From a virus, in the IMG/VR virus record IMGVR_UViG_3300009157_000016, positions 44,378-108,377 of that record: a stretch of DNA of 64,000 nt. One strand, 5' to 3'. A program made the translations under genes and the position numbers. The notes beneath the pieces were generated by a model, which made no database searches, had not been told where the DNA came from, and was given only the letters and a program-made list of their open reading frames with translations. Of this stretch, positions 57,093 to 64,000 are shown piece after piece. The first letter of the stretch is position 1; the number at the start of each line of letters is the position of its first letter.

Positions 57093-57598
57093 GCTTTTTT
57101 GTCCTCATTCAGGCGGCGCATGAGTCGCGCCGCTTCCCGTCGTAGAAATTCCTCAACTAGGTCCTGCACGTGCTTGACCATGTCGCCTTGGTCAGGAGCC
57201 CACTTCCAATGGGTCACCTGTTCGGAGTCGACAAGGTGTGGCCGTGAGATTTGGCCCTTCAAGATCAGTTGCTCGACCTCAGCCGGCGAATTGTGGAACT
57301 TGATAATGCCGAACAACGCCTCAAAGAACTCAGTGGGTACCGGTACGGTTTCCCCACGTCTATCAAAGCCGTAGATGACCGCGTCGTTCGCATATAGGTT
57401 GTTTTTGACTGAGAAGTAGTGCTGCTTCGCAGGGTCACGAAGAAGACCAAACTCATCCACAATGATCGCATAGCCGACAGCTAGCTTCCCGAAGTCAGCC
57501 TTGTCTGCATGGCCTAAGCTGAGCCAGAGTTCTTTCGGGTCGTTGGCCTGCACTGCTTCAATGGTGCGGCGCGCAGGACGTACCACCGCGAACTGCAT
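57089..57598 (-). CDS. Hypothetical protein
   Basis: 169 residues, from ATG at 57598 with AAGGAGAG upstream. Alpha/beta front, helical rear. No domain recognised. Confidence 0.65.
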   Translation of the reverse strand: MQFAVVRPARRTIEAVQANDPKELWLSLGHADKADFGKLAVGYAIIVDEFGLLRDPAKQHYFSVKNNLYANDAVIYGFDRRGETVPVPTEFFEALFGIIKFHNSPAEVEQLILKGQISRPHLVDSEQVTHWKWAPDQGDMVKHVQDLVEEFLRREAARLMRRLNEDKKA

Positions 57599-57990
57599 GA
57601 CTCTCTCCTTCCTCAAAGCTGAGGGGGGCGCTCCAGCAGGGAAAACGCCCCCCTCCCCCCGACCCGCAGGTCGAGGAAATGTGGGAGGACGGTGTCACAG
57701 CAGGTAACCACCGCCCTCCCCTCCGGCCGGGCCGTGCGCGAGCAACGGCAAAGAAACCGCGCACGACACTTCGCGCCGGAGTTTACGTGTGCTTCATGAG
57801 CACCATGTTCTAGATTCGAAACCGTATCTAGAAAGAGCTGCTCACTTCGTGGAAGCGAAGGTGATGCAGAGTTTGCTGTACCCTCTGCACCACCCCCGCA
57901 TGAGGGATCACCTAGAACCGGCAGCGGTTCTAGATGTCCAGCCAATGTGGCCCCAAGCCACACGCTTGATCCCCAATGCAGCTTCCATCA
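57599..57990. ncRNA. Second structured non-coding island
   Basis: 392 bases without a supported ORF. A train of hairpins: GAGGGGGGCG/CGCCCCCCTC (57621-57655), CGTGCGCG/CGCGCACG (57733-57765), TTCTAGAT/ATCTAGAA (57808-57833), GCAGAG/CTCTGC (57866-57888), CTAGAACCG/CGGTTCTAG (57912-57933), TGTGGC/GCCACA (57946-57962). Probably a structured leader or non-coding RNA; not a tRNA. Confidence 0.45.
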
Positions 57991-58449
57991 CTACCCTCCC
58001 TTAGTGACCTCCATAAAGTTCGTGATGACCTCCCGGATGCCGGGCTCGGCTTGTTCCAGCATCAGGCGTTTGGTATGCCATTCGCCTTCGTTGGAGTAGT
58101 CCGCCCAACACATGTCGGTGTAGTTGTGCGGGGAGAACATACCGAGGACCAAGCCGCCGTCGGCTATGATCTCCAGCATGTAGTTGCCCTCCTTGCCGGC
58201 TTCGTCATCACCGGCGTCGCTGGAGTCGGTGAGCATAAGCTGCGCGTAGCAAGTTGCGCCGTCCTCACGCTCAATCTTGGCAACGGCACCGTAGTTGTCG
58301 CCTGACTGATCCAGCTCCGCCCTGATGCCCCAAGGGTCAAGCGCCCCGTTCAGGAGCGTTTGCATCCACCCCTTGTCCTTCTTCCACCGACTCTCGTAAG
58401 CCGCCCAAACCTCCGGCTCGGGGGAGCTTGTTTCCGTCGTCGTTTCCAT
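57991..58449 (-). CDS. Hypothetical protein
   Basis: 152 residues, acidic, alpha/beta with ILGMFSPHNY-like loop (LVLGMFSPHNYTDMCW). Starts inside the previous ORF. Function unknown. Confidence 0.6.
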   Translation of the reverse strand: METTTETSSPEPEVWAAYESRWKKDKGWMQTLLNGALDPWGIRAELDQSGDNYGAVAKIEREDGATCYAQLMLTDSSDAGDDEAGKEGNYMLEIIADGGLVLGMFSPHNYTDMCWADYSNEGEWHTKRLMLEQAEPGIREVITNFMEVTKGG

Positions 58450-58615
58450 TGTCTCTGTCCTCTGTCATAAACTTTGGAAGTGGCTTCATTTCAGGAAGAT
58501 CGTAGCCGTCCTCAAGCGCCTTGATGGCGACATTAGTAGCCGCCAAGCGCTTTACCAAGTCCTGCTTTTTCACGCGAAGGATGGCTAGGATCTCTTCAAT
58601 TTCACCATTGATCAA
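58337..58615 (-). CDS. Small helical protein with out-of-frame tail
   Basis: 92 residues from a TTG start, with AGGAGG eight bases upstream. The front is a helix (EIEEILAILRVKKQDLVKRL). The last third reads through the next gene out of frame. Unknown. Confidence 0.5.
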   Translation of the reverse strand: MINGEIEEILAILRVKKQDLVKRLAATNVAIKALEDGYDLPEMKPLPKFMTEDRDNGNDDGNKLPRAGGLGGLRESVEEGQGVDANAPERGA

Positions 58616-58683
58616 TGTTCGTTCCTCCTGTCTGTGTTCTTGTGTAACACACTGCTACCGCCCGAAGGCGGTAGTGTCTGCTC
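58616..58683 (-). promoter_or_regulatory. Operon hairpin element 1
   Basis: Inner stem CTACCGCC/GGCGGTAG (58655-58674); its tetraloop reads UUCG in minus-strand RNA. The outer pairing is weaker and bulged. It ends in the ACAGACAGGAGG leader before the TTG at 58615. First of five similar elements. Confidence 0.5.
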
Positions 58684-59290
58684 ACAAGTCGAATTGCTGC
58701 AACCGTTTGACGAACTGACGCTGCACCTTCTTGAAGGTCTTCGGGTCATCTGAATAGTGCGGCAGCTTCTGTTGAGTCCACCACGAATACGTCCACTGGC
58801 TGGTTTTCTCGTCGTACTTGTCCTCCATGTCCACCCAAATGGGGTGTTCCTTGGGAATGCCGAAGGGCTTAAGGTAGGCCCGCATGTTGCCGCATCTAGC
58901 GTTGTCCAGCGCTTCAATGCGGCTGCGGATCTTTTTGACTTCCTCGCCGTTGTGAATGTCGTCAGGCCCCAACTCCTCGTCGAAGTTCATCTTGAGGGTC
59001 ATGGCCATGACCGCGCCGCCTTCGCAGACGTAGCAGACCTTCCTCGGCTCTTTCCTCGGCTCTTCATTGTCCTCGCCGGTCTCGTATTCATGGCGGATCG
59101 TGTGCCACGTGCTCATGTCGATCTTGTAGATCTTCGAGCGCTCAACCTTCTTGATGTCCTCAAGGGCAATCAGGATGAGCTCGCTCGGCTTCGCGGCAAG
59201 GATCTTGTCGCCGCCGGTCTTGTCGAAGTTGGCTGGTGGACTGGGCTTCTTGCTGGGCTGACCTGTAGGTTCCGTTCCCATATCACTCAT
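58682..59290 (-). CDS. Hypothetical protein
   Basis: 202 residues. Start at 59290 fits the GGAGAGAGAACATG leader shared in this operon. Front Pro/Lys-rich; a middle with a single CYVCEGG pair; rear alpha/beta. No domain recognised. Confidence 0.65.
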   Translation of the reverse strand: MSDMGTEPTGQPSKKPSPPANFDKTGGDKILAAKPSELILIALEDIKKVERSKIYKIDMSTWHTIRHEYETGEDNEEPRKEPRKVCYVCEGGAVMAMTLKMNFDEELGPDDIHNGEEVKKIRSRIEALDNARCGNMRAYLKPFGIPKEHPIWVDMEDKYDEKTSQWTYSWWTQQKLPHYSDDPKTFKKVQRQFVKRLQQFDL

Positions 59291-59361
59291 GTTCTCTCTC
59301 CTGCTTGTGCTTCTGAGCACATAGCTCCAGCGCAGTTGCCCGCGCTGGAGACTCTGCTCAG
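59291..59361 (-). promoter_or_regulatory. Operon hairpin element 2
   Basis: Outer stem CTGAGCA/TGCTCAG (59313-59361) and inner CTCCAGCGC/GCGCTGGAG (59325-59350), then the leader AAGCAGGAGAGAGAACATG. Confidence 0.6.
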
Positions 59362-59585
59362 TCCCGGTGTAGAAACTTCCAAAGCAGCTCGGCCGTTTTG
59401 TCACCGATCTTCGCTTCCCATATAGTTTGCAGATCGTAACGATACTTCGCCCGCAGCACTTGTGGCAGATGCCAATAGAGTGCCTTGGCGGCATGGGTAG
59501 CAACTCCTTTGCTGTACCCATGCTTTCGAGCGAAGGGCTGGATGACTCCTTGCCAATCGCTCAAGCTAAGCATGTCGTCTGCCAT
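59358..59585 (-). CDS. Small hypothetical protein
   Basis: 75 residues; its ATG overlaps the VWA gene's TGA (TGATG). Alpha-helical, basic (SKGVATHAAKALYWHLPQVL). Unknown. Confidence 0.6.
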   Translation of the reverse strand: MADDMLSLSDWQGVIQPFARKHGYSKGVATHAAKALYWHLPQVLRAKYRYDLQTIWEAKIGDKTAELLWKFLHRD

Positions 59586-60877
59586 CAGGTGTAGTCCACG
59601 AAGACCGTGTCCCCGAACGGTGCCTTGGAAGCCAGCCCCGCATAGCGGCGCTTGTCTCCATGCACCGCCCAAAGGACAGGGCAGCCGGGGTCCAGCCCAA
59701 AGTCCAGCGTGAGAAGGTCAGTAAAGAATATGACGCCTGCTACGTCGTCAACGTTCTGTTCCAACCATTCCCACACCGCCTTGAAGTGGGTCCCGCCGCC
59801 GCCCTTGGGATTCAGTTTCAGTTCGTCGTAGGCTTCGAAGATGTCAACGCCCTGAAACTTCGTGTCGGTGTAGATCACGTAGACCTCGTCCGCCACGCCT
59901 TCATCCACCATCGCCTTAATCTCGGTGGCCAGCTCGCTCCACAAGCGCGGAGTCATGCTGCCCGAGGTGTCGCCGATGACAGCGAGACGGTGCGGCCGGT
60001 CACTGACCTTCCCCGGCAAGTAGATCTTGCGGGGCAGGTAACGCTTGTCCGGTCGTGACCATGATGTATCCTTGCGCATTGAGTTCTGCGCCCAGATGCG
60101 TGTCACGTCCCGCCAGTCAATGCGCGGCTCAGTCAACGTTTTGTAGATGCGTTCCAGCTCGCCGGGAACGGAGCCCGCATTCGCCGCCTTGGCAACTGCC
60201 ATAGCGGCGCGCACGTTCTTGTCCCACTCGTCGGAAGCCTCCTTGTTGCCGTTGACGTCGGTGTGATCCGTCGCGTCAAGAACTTCGCCGGCCCCACCGG
60301 GGTCGTGTTCCTGCTGCGGCGTGCGTCCACCCTGACCTTGACCGCCTTCGCCGTCGCCGTCAGATTCGCCTTCGCCGTCATCACCCTTTTCGTCAGGCTT
60401 TCCGCCACCGCCGCCCTTCTTCGGGGCGGTCTCGTCACCACCCTGTTCGGGCGGCTTCGGCTTGGATTGCTCGTCTTGTTCGTCGAGCATTTCGTAGACC
60501 TGCTCGGCGCTCATGCCAAGATACTTGGCGTCAGTCACCGAGCCCGGTGGAAGCTCGAAGCCGGCTGAGAGCACGTCGTGATTGATGACGTACGCGCAGG
60601 CCAAGCTCCAGCGGCGTGGATCACGCCACTTGCGACGCATGGGATGCTTGTAGACGCAGCCCGTGACGGCCTGCGCCCATGAGCCCATGCGTTGTCCTTC
60701 CGTCAGGCCGAGGATGTAATCGGCGTTGTAGAAGTATGATTTGCCCTCGAAAGCCGTGGAAGCCGCCGCTGGCGACTCCTTCGGCTCCAAGTTGAGGGCA
60801 AGGCAGGAATAGAAGCGCTGCCGATATATCATCTGCGTGCGCGCCTTTATCACTGCCTTTGCAGCTTCTTGGTTCAT
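59585..60877 (-). CDS. VWA-domain protein (DUF2201-like), partner of a MoxR-type ATPase
   Basis: 430 residues. N-terminal helical/peptidase-like half, an acidic Gly/Asp/Glu-rich linker, then a von Willebrand A domain: IGDTSGSMTP gives the DxSxS MIDAS, later FFTDLLTLDF. MoxR-VWA pairs act as chaperone or protein-remodelling machines. The partner AAA ATPase is at 61707-62723 in the same operon. Start at 60877 follows the shared leader. Confidence 0.8.
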   Translation of the reverse strand: MNQEAAKAVIKARTQMIYRQRFYSCLALNLEPKESPAAASTAFEGKSYFYNADYILGLTEGQRMGSWAQAVTGCVYKHPMRRKWRDPRRWSLACAYVINHDVLSAGFELPPGSVTDAKYLGMSAEQVYEMLDEQDEQSKPKPPEQGGDETAPKKGGGGGKPDEKGDDGEGESDGDGEGGQGQGGRTPQQEHDPGGAGEVLDATDHTDVNGNKEASDEWDKNVRAAMAVAKAANAGSVPGELERIYKTLTEPRIDWRDVTRIWAQNSMRKDTSWSRPDKRYLPRKIYLPGKVSDRPHRLAVIGDTSGSMTPRLWSELATEIKAMVDEGVADEVYVIYTDTKFQGVDIFEAYDELKLNPKGGGGTHFKAVWEWLEQNVDDVAGVIFFTDLLTLDFGLDPGCPVLWAVHGDKRRYAGLASKAPFGDTVFVDYT

Positions 60878-60958
60878 GTTCTCTCTCCTGCTGTGTGAAA
60901 TGCTCCTAAGCACTTCGCCATACGGCGGCTCTCACCGCCGTATGTCACTGTGCTCAGT
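60878..60958 (-). promoter_or_regulatory. Operon hairpin element 3
   Basis: Outer stem CTGAGCAC/GTGCTTAG (60906-60957 on the plus strand, one G-U pair) around an inner 10-bp CATACGGCGG/CCGCCGTATG, then the leader ACAGCAGGAGAGAGAACATG. Confidence 0.6.
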
Positions 60959-61223
60959 TCTTGGTTACGCTTTCGGCTCCCGCCATTGCTTGCGTTTCCA
61001 GTTCGCTGACCTCCCGCTTGAGCTCTACGTTCTCAAGCGAAAGTTCGTTGTTGATCTCTTCCATCAGCCGTAAGGCTTCCAACATGCGCTGCTCAAGCTG
61101 CGTGATGATCGTTGGATCAGTCGCCGTCTTGTGCAGTGCTCCCATGATGGTTGCTTGGAAGTGGATCATCTTGTGCAGCACCTTGCGGTCGAGGTGGGCG
61201 GCTCTGCGCTCTCGCGCGTTCAT
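60954..61223 (-). CDS. Coiled-coil hypothetical protein
   Basis: 89 residues: basic front, then a long charged helix (MEEINNELSLENVELKREVS). Overlaps the next gene by four bases. Lies between the MoxR- and VWA-type genes; perhaps an adaptor. Inference. Confidence 0.65.
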   Translation of the reverse strand: MNARERRAAHLDRKVLHKMIHFQATIMGALHKTATDPTIITQLEQRMLEALRLMEEINNELSLENVELKREVSELETQAMAGAESVTKN

Positions 61224-61426
61224 CCGATCGGCCTCACTGCCACGACGTATTGGTTGCCCTTTGCATCCTGCATGAGGCGCGAAACCTCATGCGGTTTGAC
61301 GCACATGACATCCAATGGCTCGAGTCCCGGCAGCGCCTTGATCGCATCCTGCAAGATGACGGCCATGACTGCCGCCTTCTGCGCGTCCGTGCGTTGGCGT
61401 TCGAACACGCCTCTGATTACTGACAT
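61220..61426 (-). CDS. Small hypothetical protein
   Basis: 68 residues, alpha/beta (AVILQDAIKALPGLEPLDVM, then YVVAVRPIG). In the MoxR-VWA operon. Unknown. Confidence 0.6.
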   Translation of the reverse strand: MSVIRGVFERQRTDAQKAAVMAVILQDAIKALPGLEPLDVMCVKPHEVSRLMQDAKGNQYVVAVRPIG

Positions 61427-61435
61427 TGCAACCTC

Positions 61436-61696
61436 CTAGGCTGTCGCTTCTGCGAAGCGCGCCTGATAGTGTTGGAACAAATCCATCAGTTCCACCTGCT
61501 TACCGGCGAGCTCATATGTCTCGCCGGTAGCACTGTTGGTGAGCTCGATGCAGAACTCGTAGTATCCTTCCGGGTTCATGGTTTGCGGCCCTGTGCCGTG
61601 AACCCACCGAAAGAACACCGGTTGCCCGGCTCCGAACTCTCTGCGGGCGACTGTCTTTTTCAGCCGCCCGCCCGGTGACTTCTTTCTCAGTTCCAT
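61436..61696 (-). CDS. Small hypothetical protein
   Basis: 86 residues. Basic front (LRKKSPGGRLKKTV), then beta-like middle (PVFFRWVHGTG), helical rear. Unknown. In the MoxR-VWA operon. Confidence 0.6.
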   Translation of the reverse strand: MELRKKSPGGRLKKTVARREFGAGQPVFFRWVHGTGPQTMNPEGYYEFCIELTNSATGETYELAGKQVELMDLFQHYQARFAEATA

Positions 61697-61706
61697 TCAT
61701 GCTCCT

Positions 61707-62723
61707 TCACAGTTCGAACGACTGGTTGGCCTGCTTGAACGAGATGTAGGTCGGCGTGTCGCAGAGGGTGTTGTCCCTGCGGCAAGCGTCCATCACGGTC
61801 ACCGTTTCCAGTTCCTTGCCCAACCTGTCCGCATAGGTCATGATGGGCTTGAAATTCTGGCGGGTGGCGTGACGTGCGATGGCTCCTGCCACCGCATAGC
61901 GCCCCGCCGCCGTGTCAGGCACTTTCGCGCCCTTCGGGTCGGTGGTGATGTCCTTCAAGGAAGGGAGGTCGCTGAACGCCTCAATGAAGGTGCTCAGTTC
62001 GTTCTTGGGGCCTTCGCCCACAAGCCCTTCGATGTTCCGGTCACGCCGCCGCACGTCCTTGATCTGAACGTACTTGGCGCACTCCTCCCACGCACGGGGC
62101 GTGGGGAAGGCTTTCAGGTCGGTGCCCTCCATCGAGTGGATGAGCTTCGGCCTGAACCGGATGAACGCAGGCATGATGGCCGGGATGTGGTCCTGATCGT
62201 AGGCCCACTGGATCCACGTGTCAGGATCCGCTTCAATCTCAAGGTGAGCGAAGCGGTTTGCCAACGCCGTCGGCATTTTCTGCGCGGCGGCGCGGTCACT
62301 CTGCCTGTTGCCGGCTGCCGCGATGCGCCAGCCCGGCGGCAGGATGTAGTCGCCAACCCTGCGGTTGCCGAACGCATCCTTGAGCACGAGGCCGAAGCAC
62401 GCGACCTGCGTGGCGAGTTGCGCGGCGTTCAGTTCATCAAGGAACAGAACACCCTGCTTCCCATCACGCTTCTCGTTGGGCAGCTCGTCGGGCGGCAACC
62501 ATTTGGTCACTCCCTTTTTGCTGTCCAAGTCCGGCAGGCCCCTGAGGTCCACCGACTCCCGCAACGCTGCGCGGAAGTCGATGAATCCCCAGCCCTTGCG
62601 GCGGGCCTTGATCCGGTCTGCGAGGCCTTTGGACTTGCCCACGCCCGGCGGTCCCCAAAAGAAAAACGGGGTGTCGCCGTCAATGTAGTCGTCCGCACTG
62701 TCTAAAGCTTCTGCTAGGTTCAT
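61707..62723 (-). CDS. MoxR-type AAA+ ATPase
   Basis: 338 residues. Walker A GPPGVGKSKGL, a RESVDLRGLPDLD loop typical of MoxR, Walker B GVLFLDELNAA, then AAAGNRQSDRAA (sensor 1 / insert) and LANRFAHLEIEADPD. Works with the VWA-domain protein at 59585-60877. In bacteria such pairs mature metalloenzymes or remodel complexes; in a phage the target is unknown. Start 62723 follows the shared leader. Confidence 0.88.
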   Translation of the reverse strand: MNLAEALDSADDYIDGDTPFFFWGPPGVGKSKGLADRIKARRKGWGFIDFRAALRESVDLRGLPDLDSKKGVTKWLPPDELPNEKRDGKQGVLFLDELNAAQLATQVACFGLVLKDAFGNRRVGDYILPPGWRIAAAGNRQSDRAAAQKMPTALANRFAHLEIEADPDTWIQWAYDQDHIPAIMPAFIRFRPKLIHSMEGTDLKAFPTPRAWEECAKYVQIKDVRRRDRNIEGLVGEGPKNELSTFIEAFSDLPSLKDITTDPKGAKVPDTAAGRYAVAGAIARHATRQNFKPIMTYADRLGKELETVTVMDACRRDNTLCDTPTYISFKQANQSFEL

Positions 62724-62812
62724 TGTTCTCACTCCTGCTGTGTTGACGCTCAACGTGAACGTCGTCATCTCCACGGTTGCCCGTGGAGATGGGGTCGCTC
62801 ACTCTTTGCCGT
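62724..62812 (-). promoter_or_regulatory. Operon hairpin element 4
   Basis: Outer stem GTGAGCG/CGTTCAC (62755-62802, one G-U pair) and inner ATCTCCACGG/CCGTGGAGAT; the loop reads GCAA in minus-strand RNA (a GNRA tetraloop). The leader is ACAGCAGGAGTGAGAACAATG. Confidence 0.6.
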
Positions 62813-63004
62813 TCAGAGCGGTGATTGGGTTATGATGACGGCTTGTTCCTCATGTCCCGTGACTTCGTTCTTCAGGGTGCCTTGTGGAATAATGAAGGGT
62901 GCTTTGGTCCCAACACATTCCCAACGGTTACCCTGAATACCGACGTAGACGTTGATGTCGGGATCATAGGTTTGGAGGACGCTGATCAGTTCACCAACTG
63001 TCAT
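62813..63004 (-). CDS. Small hypothetical protein
   Basis: 63 residues, opening MTVGELISVLQTYDPDINVY, a phrase frequent in small uncharacterised proteins of phages and bacteria. Alpha/beta, no known role. Confidence 0.7.
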   Translation of the reverse strand: MTVGELISVLQTYDPDINVYVGIQGNRWECVGTKAPFIIPQGTLKNEVTGHEEQAVIITQSPL

Positions 63005-63007
63005 CGC

Positions 63008-63358
63008 TCAGGTATCCGCAGTCTGCTTGTCGAACTCTGCCTTGGCTGCCGGCGTCAAGGTGCCAACGCGCACATGGGAGTCACCCCGGCCGTAGTTGAG
63101 ACGCTTGCCGGTGTCCACGAGCACGCCTTCCTTGACGAGGCACTCAAAGGAGCCTTCGTACTGGTTGGCGTTCGCAATGAACACTTCTTCGGGCAGCGGC
63201 CGGTAGCCGTAGTCGAAGAGGCACACCGTTGGCTTGGACAGCGGCTCAGGAAACTCAACGCCGACGAGCTGGATAGCTATGCTCTGGTCGGCGAAGTATC
63301 TGCTGAACTGCACCTCGGCCTTTTCGTCGATGTATTTGTTCTTGAAATGGATCTGCAT
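63008..63358 (-). CDS. Hypothetical protein
   Basis: 116 residues, start at 63358 following the shared leader. Beta-rich middle (SIAIQLVGVEFPEPL), final alpha/beta part. Last gene before the switch to the plus strand. Function unknown. Confidence 0.65.
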   Translation of the reverse strand: MQIHFKNKYIDEKAEVQFSRYFADQSIAIQLVGVEFPEPLSKPTVCLFDYGYRPLPEEVFIANANQYEGSFECLVKEGVLVDTGKRLNYGRGDSHVRVGTLTPAAKAEFDKQTADT

Positions 63359-63360
63359 GT

Positions 63361-63430
63361 TCCTCTCCTGCTGTGGAGCCCCATGATAGGACACCGGTAA
63401 CGTCCGCTGGACGTTACCGCTGGCCTACTG
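63361..63430 (-). promoter_or_regulatory. Operon hairpin element 5
   Basis: Inner 11-bp stem CGGTAACGTCC/GGACGTTACCG; outer pairing weaker (TAGG/CCTA). The leader ACAGCAGGAGAGGAACATG is kept. Confidence 0.55.
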
Positions 63431-63461
63431 TAGCCTTCGCTGCCTTTCAGAGGAGAACGTG

Positions 63462-63755
63462 ATGGCATCGTCAATGCATCGGATCTTGGTAGGTTCTGAC
63501 GCCTACGTGAATGTCTCAAACGGGAACCTGAACTGCACCGTTTGGATGCCGCATAGCTGCCAGCTCCGCCTTGCCATTGCCGGCTCAGAGCCGCCCGTGG
63601 ACTACCCTGATTTCATTCCGCACAAGCAAGGTCCCAACAACGGGAAGTTCTCGGCGCGCAACCTTGAGGCCGAAGATGACTTGTGGGCTCGTGCTGAGTC
63701 CAAGGATGTCGAGTTGCAGGTCATGCGAGGCACGACCGTCATCGAGTTCAACTAG
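63462..63755 (+). CDS. Small hypothetical protein
   Basis: 97 residues; start preceded by AGGAG. Beta-like front (DAYVNVSNGNLNCTVW), mixed rear. Only plus-strand gene in the right end. Function unknown. Confidence 0.6.
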   Translation: MASSMHRILVGSDAYVNVSNGNLNCTVWMPHSCQLRLAIAGSEPPVDYPDFIPHKQGPNNGKFSARNLEAEDDLWARAESKDVELQVMRGTTVIEFN

Positions 63756-63758
63756 AAC

Positions 63759-63796
63759 GTTCCCTAGGCACGATTCGAAACCGTGCCTAGGGAAAC
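63759..63796. terminator. Strong terminator hairpin between convergent genes
   Basis: 12-bp stem TTCCCTAGGCAC/GTGCCTAGGGAA with loop GATTCGAAACC. It sits between the plus-strand gene and the convergent partial gene and could serve both strands. The loop also occurs in the hairpin at 57808-57833. Confidence 0.75.
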
Positions 63797-63805
63797 GCCG
63801 TAGCT

Positions 63806-64000
63806 TTACCGGCCGAGTGCGCCCAAGCGAGGCGGGGCGTATGATTCCGCCTTGCCTGACCGCCAGCCGAAGGAAGACCAGCGTTCACCCATCGGGACGC
63901 CCTTCGTGCTGTTCGTCATCAAGGTCACGCTGCGCTCCGTGCTCAGCTCCCGGTCATTGCACATGATGGTGACATCCTCTTGTGTGCAAGGCCAGCATTG
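63806..64000 (-). CDS. Partial gene at the right edge, C-terminus only
   Basis: 65 codons open from the right edge to a TAA at 63806. Reads CTQEDVTIMCNDRELSTERS then GERWSSFGWRSGKAESYAPP; natural-looking, but no family recognised. The start is outside the window. Confidence 0.55.
   Translation of the reverse strand, partial: QCWPCTQEDVTIMCNDRELSTERSVTLMTNSTKGVPMGERWSSFGWRSGKAESYAPPRLGALGR

Noticed and set aside
61869-62705. Plus-strand open frame of 278 codons
   Set aside because: Antisense to the MoxR-type ATPase, with no independent support.

Overview
The window is part of a GC-rich genome of a virulent-looking tailed dsDNA phage. Hallmarks are terminase small and large subunits, an HK97-type portal, a repeat-built tail fibre, an amidase endolysin and a nearly complete replication set. 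No integrase or partition gene was seen, and no tRNA or CRISPR array. Both ends are cut: a Rad50/SbcC-like gene runs off the left edge and an unidentified minus-strand gene runs off the right edge. Several traits point to an alphaproteobacterial, probably rhizobial, host. These are a GcrA-like DNA-binding N-terminus (50375-50899), an XRE regulator of a type common in that class (44045-44461), and tail-fibre repeats of the DDADAATARGTLGLGTAA kind.

Layout. (1) 1-25090, minus strand: replication, recombination and nucleotide genes in tightly overlapping order. In transcription order (right to left) these are DnaB-like helicase, SNF2-like helicase, a lipoprotein, primase, a sigma-like protein, a mixed-charge low-complexity protein, a DNA methyltransferase flanked by two HNH endonucleases, sliding clamp, a uracil-DNA-glycosylase/family A polymerase fusion, clamp loader, a UvsY-like protein, a gp32-like SSB with huge Arg/Asp tails, a UvsX/RecA-like recombinase, a PD-(D/E)XK-like nuclease, DUF1643, and the SbcD/SbcC pair. 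(2) 25171-30943, plus strand: virion proteins and the tail fibre. (3) 30940-44461, minus strand: many small unknown genes plus ThyX, endolysin, DUF3310, TerB-like, a methyltransferase fold, Cys-rich proteins and an XRE regulator, with a 540-bp structured non-coding island (40454-40990). (4) 44530-49700, mostly plus strand: RNase H, terminase small and large, a membrane protein and portal; no capsid gene follows. (5) 49709-63358, minus strand: small accessory genes, a Lys/Ala/Pro-rich histone-like protein, a second structured island (57599-57990), and an operon holding a MoxR-type AAA ATPase and a VWA protein. In that operon the major intergenic gaps carry the same double-stem RNA hairpin plus a near-identical Shine-Dalgarno leader. 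(6) 63462-63755, plus strand: one small gene and a strong terminator.

The most striking unexplained signal is a short peptide, (K/R)RVRL(D/E), at the N- or C-terminus of about a dozen otherwise unrelated proteins. These include the recombinase, a nuclease, a homing endonuclease, the sigma-like protein, both terminase subunits and several unknowns; the UvsY-like protein and the SSB carry degenerate forms. The codons differ between copies, so selection appears to act on the peptide rather than on a DNA repeat. Other leads are the mixed-charge tails on the SSB, a winged-helix-like domain shared by two low-complexity proteins, the repeated operon hairpins, two non-coding structured islands, and a shared GTATA-type intergenic motif that may be a promoter. 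Function assignments rest on motif recognition by eye; no database search was run.
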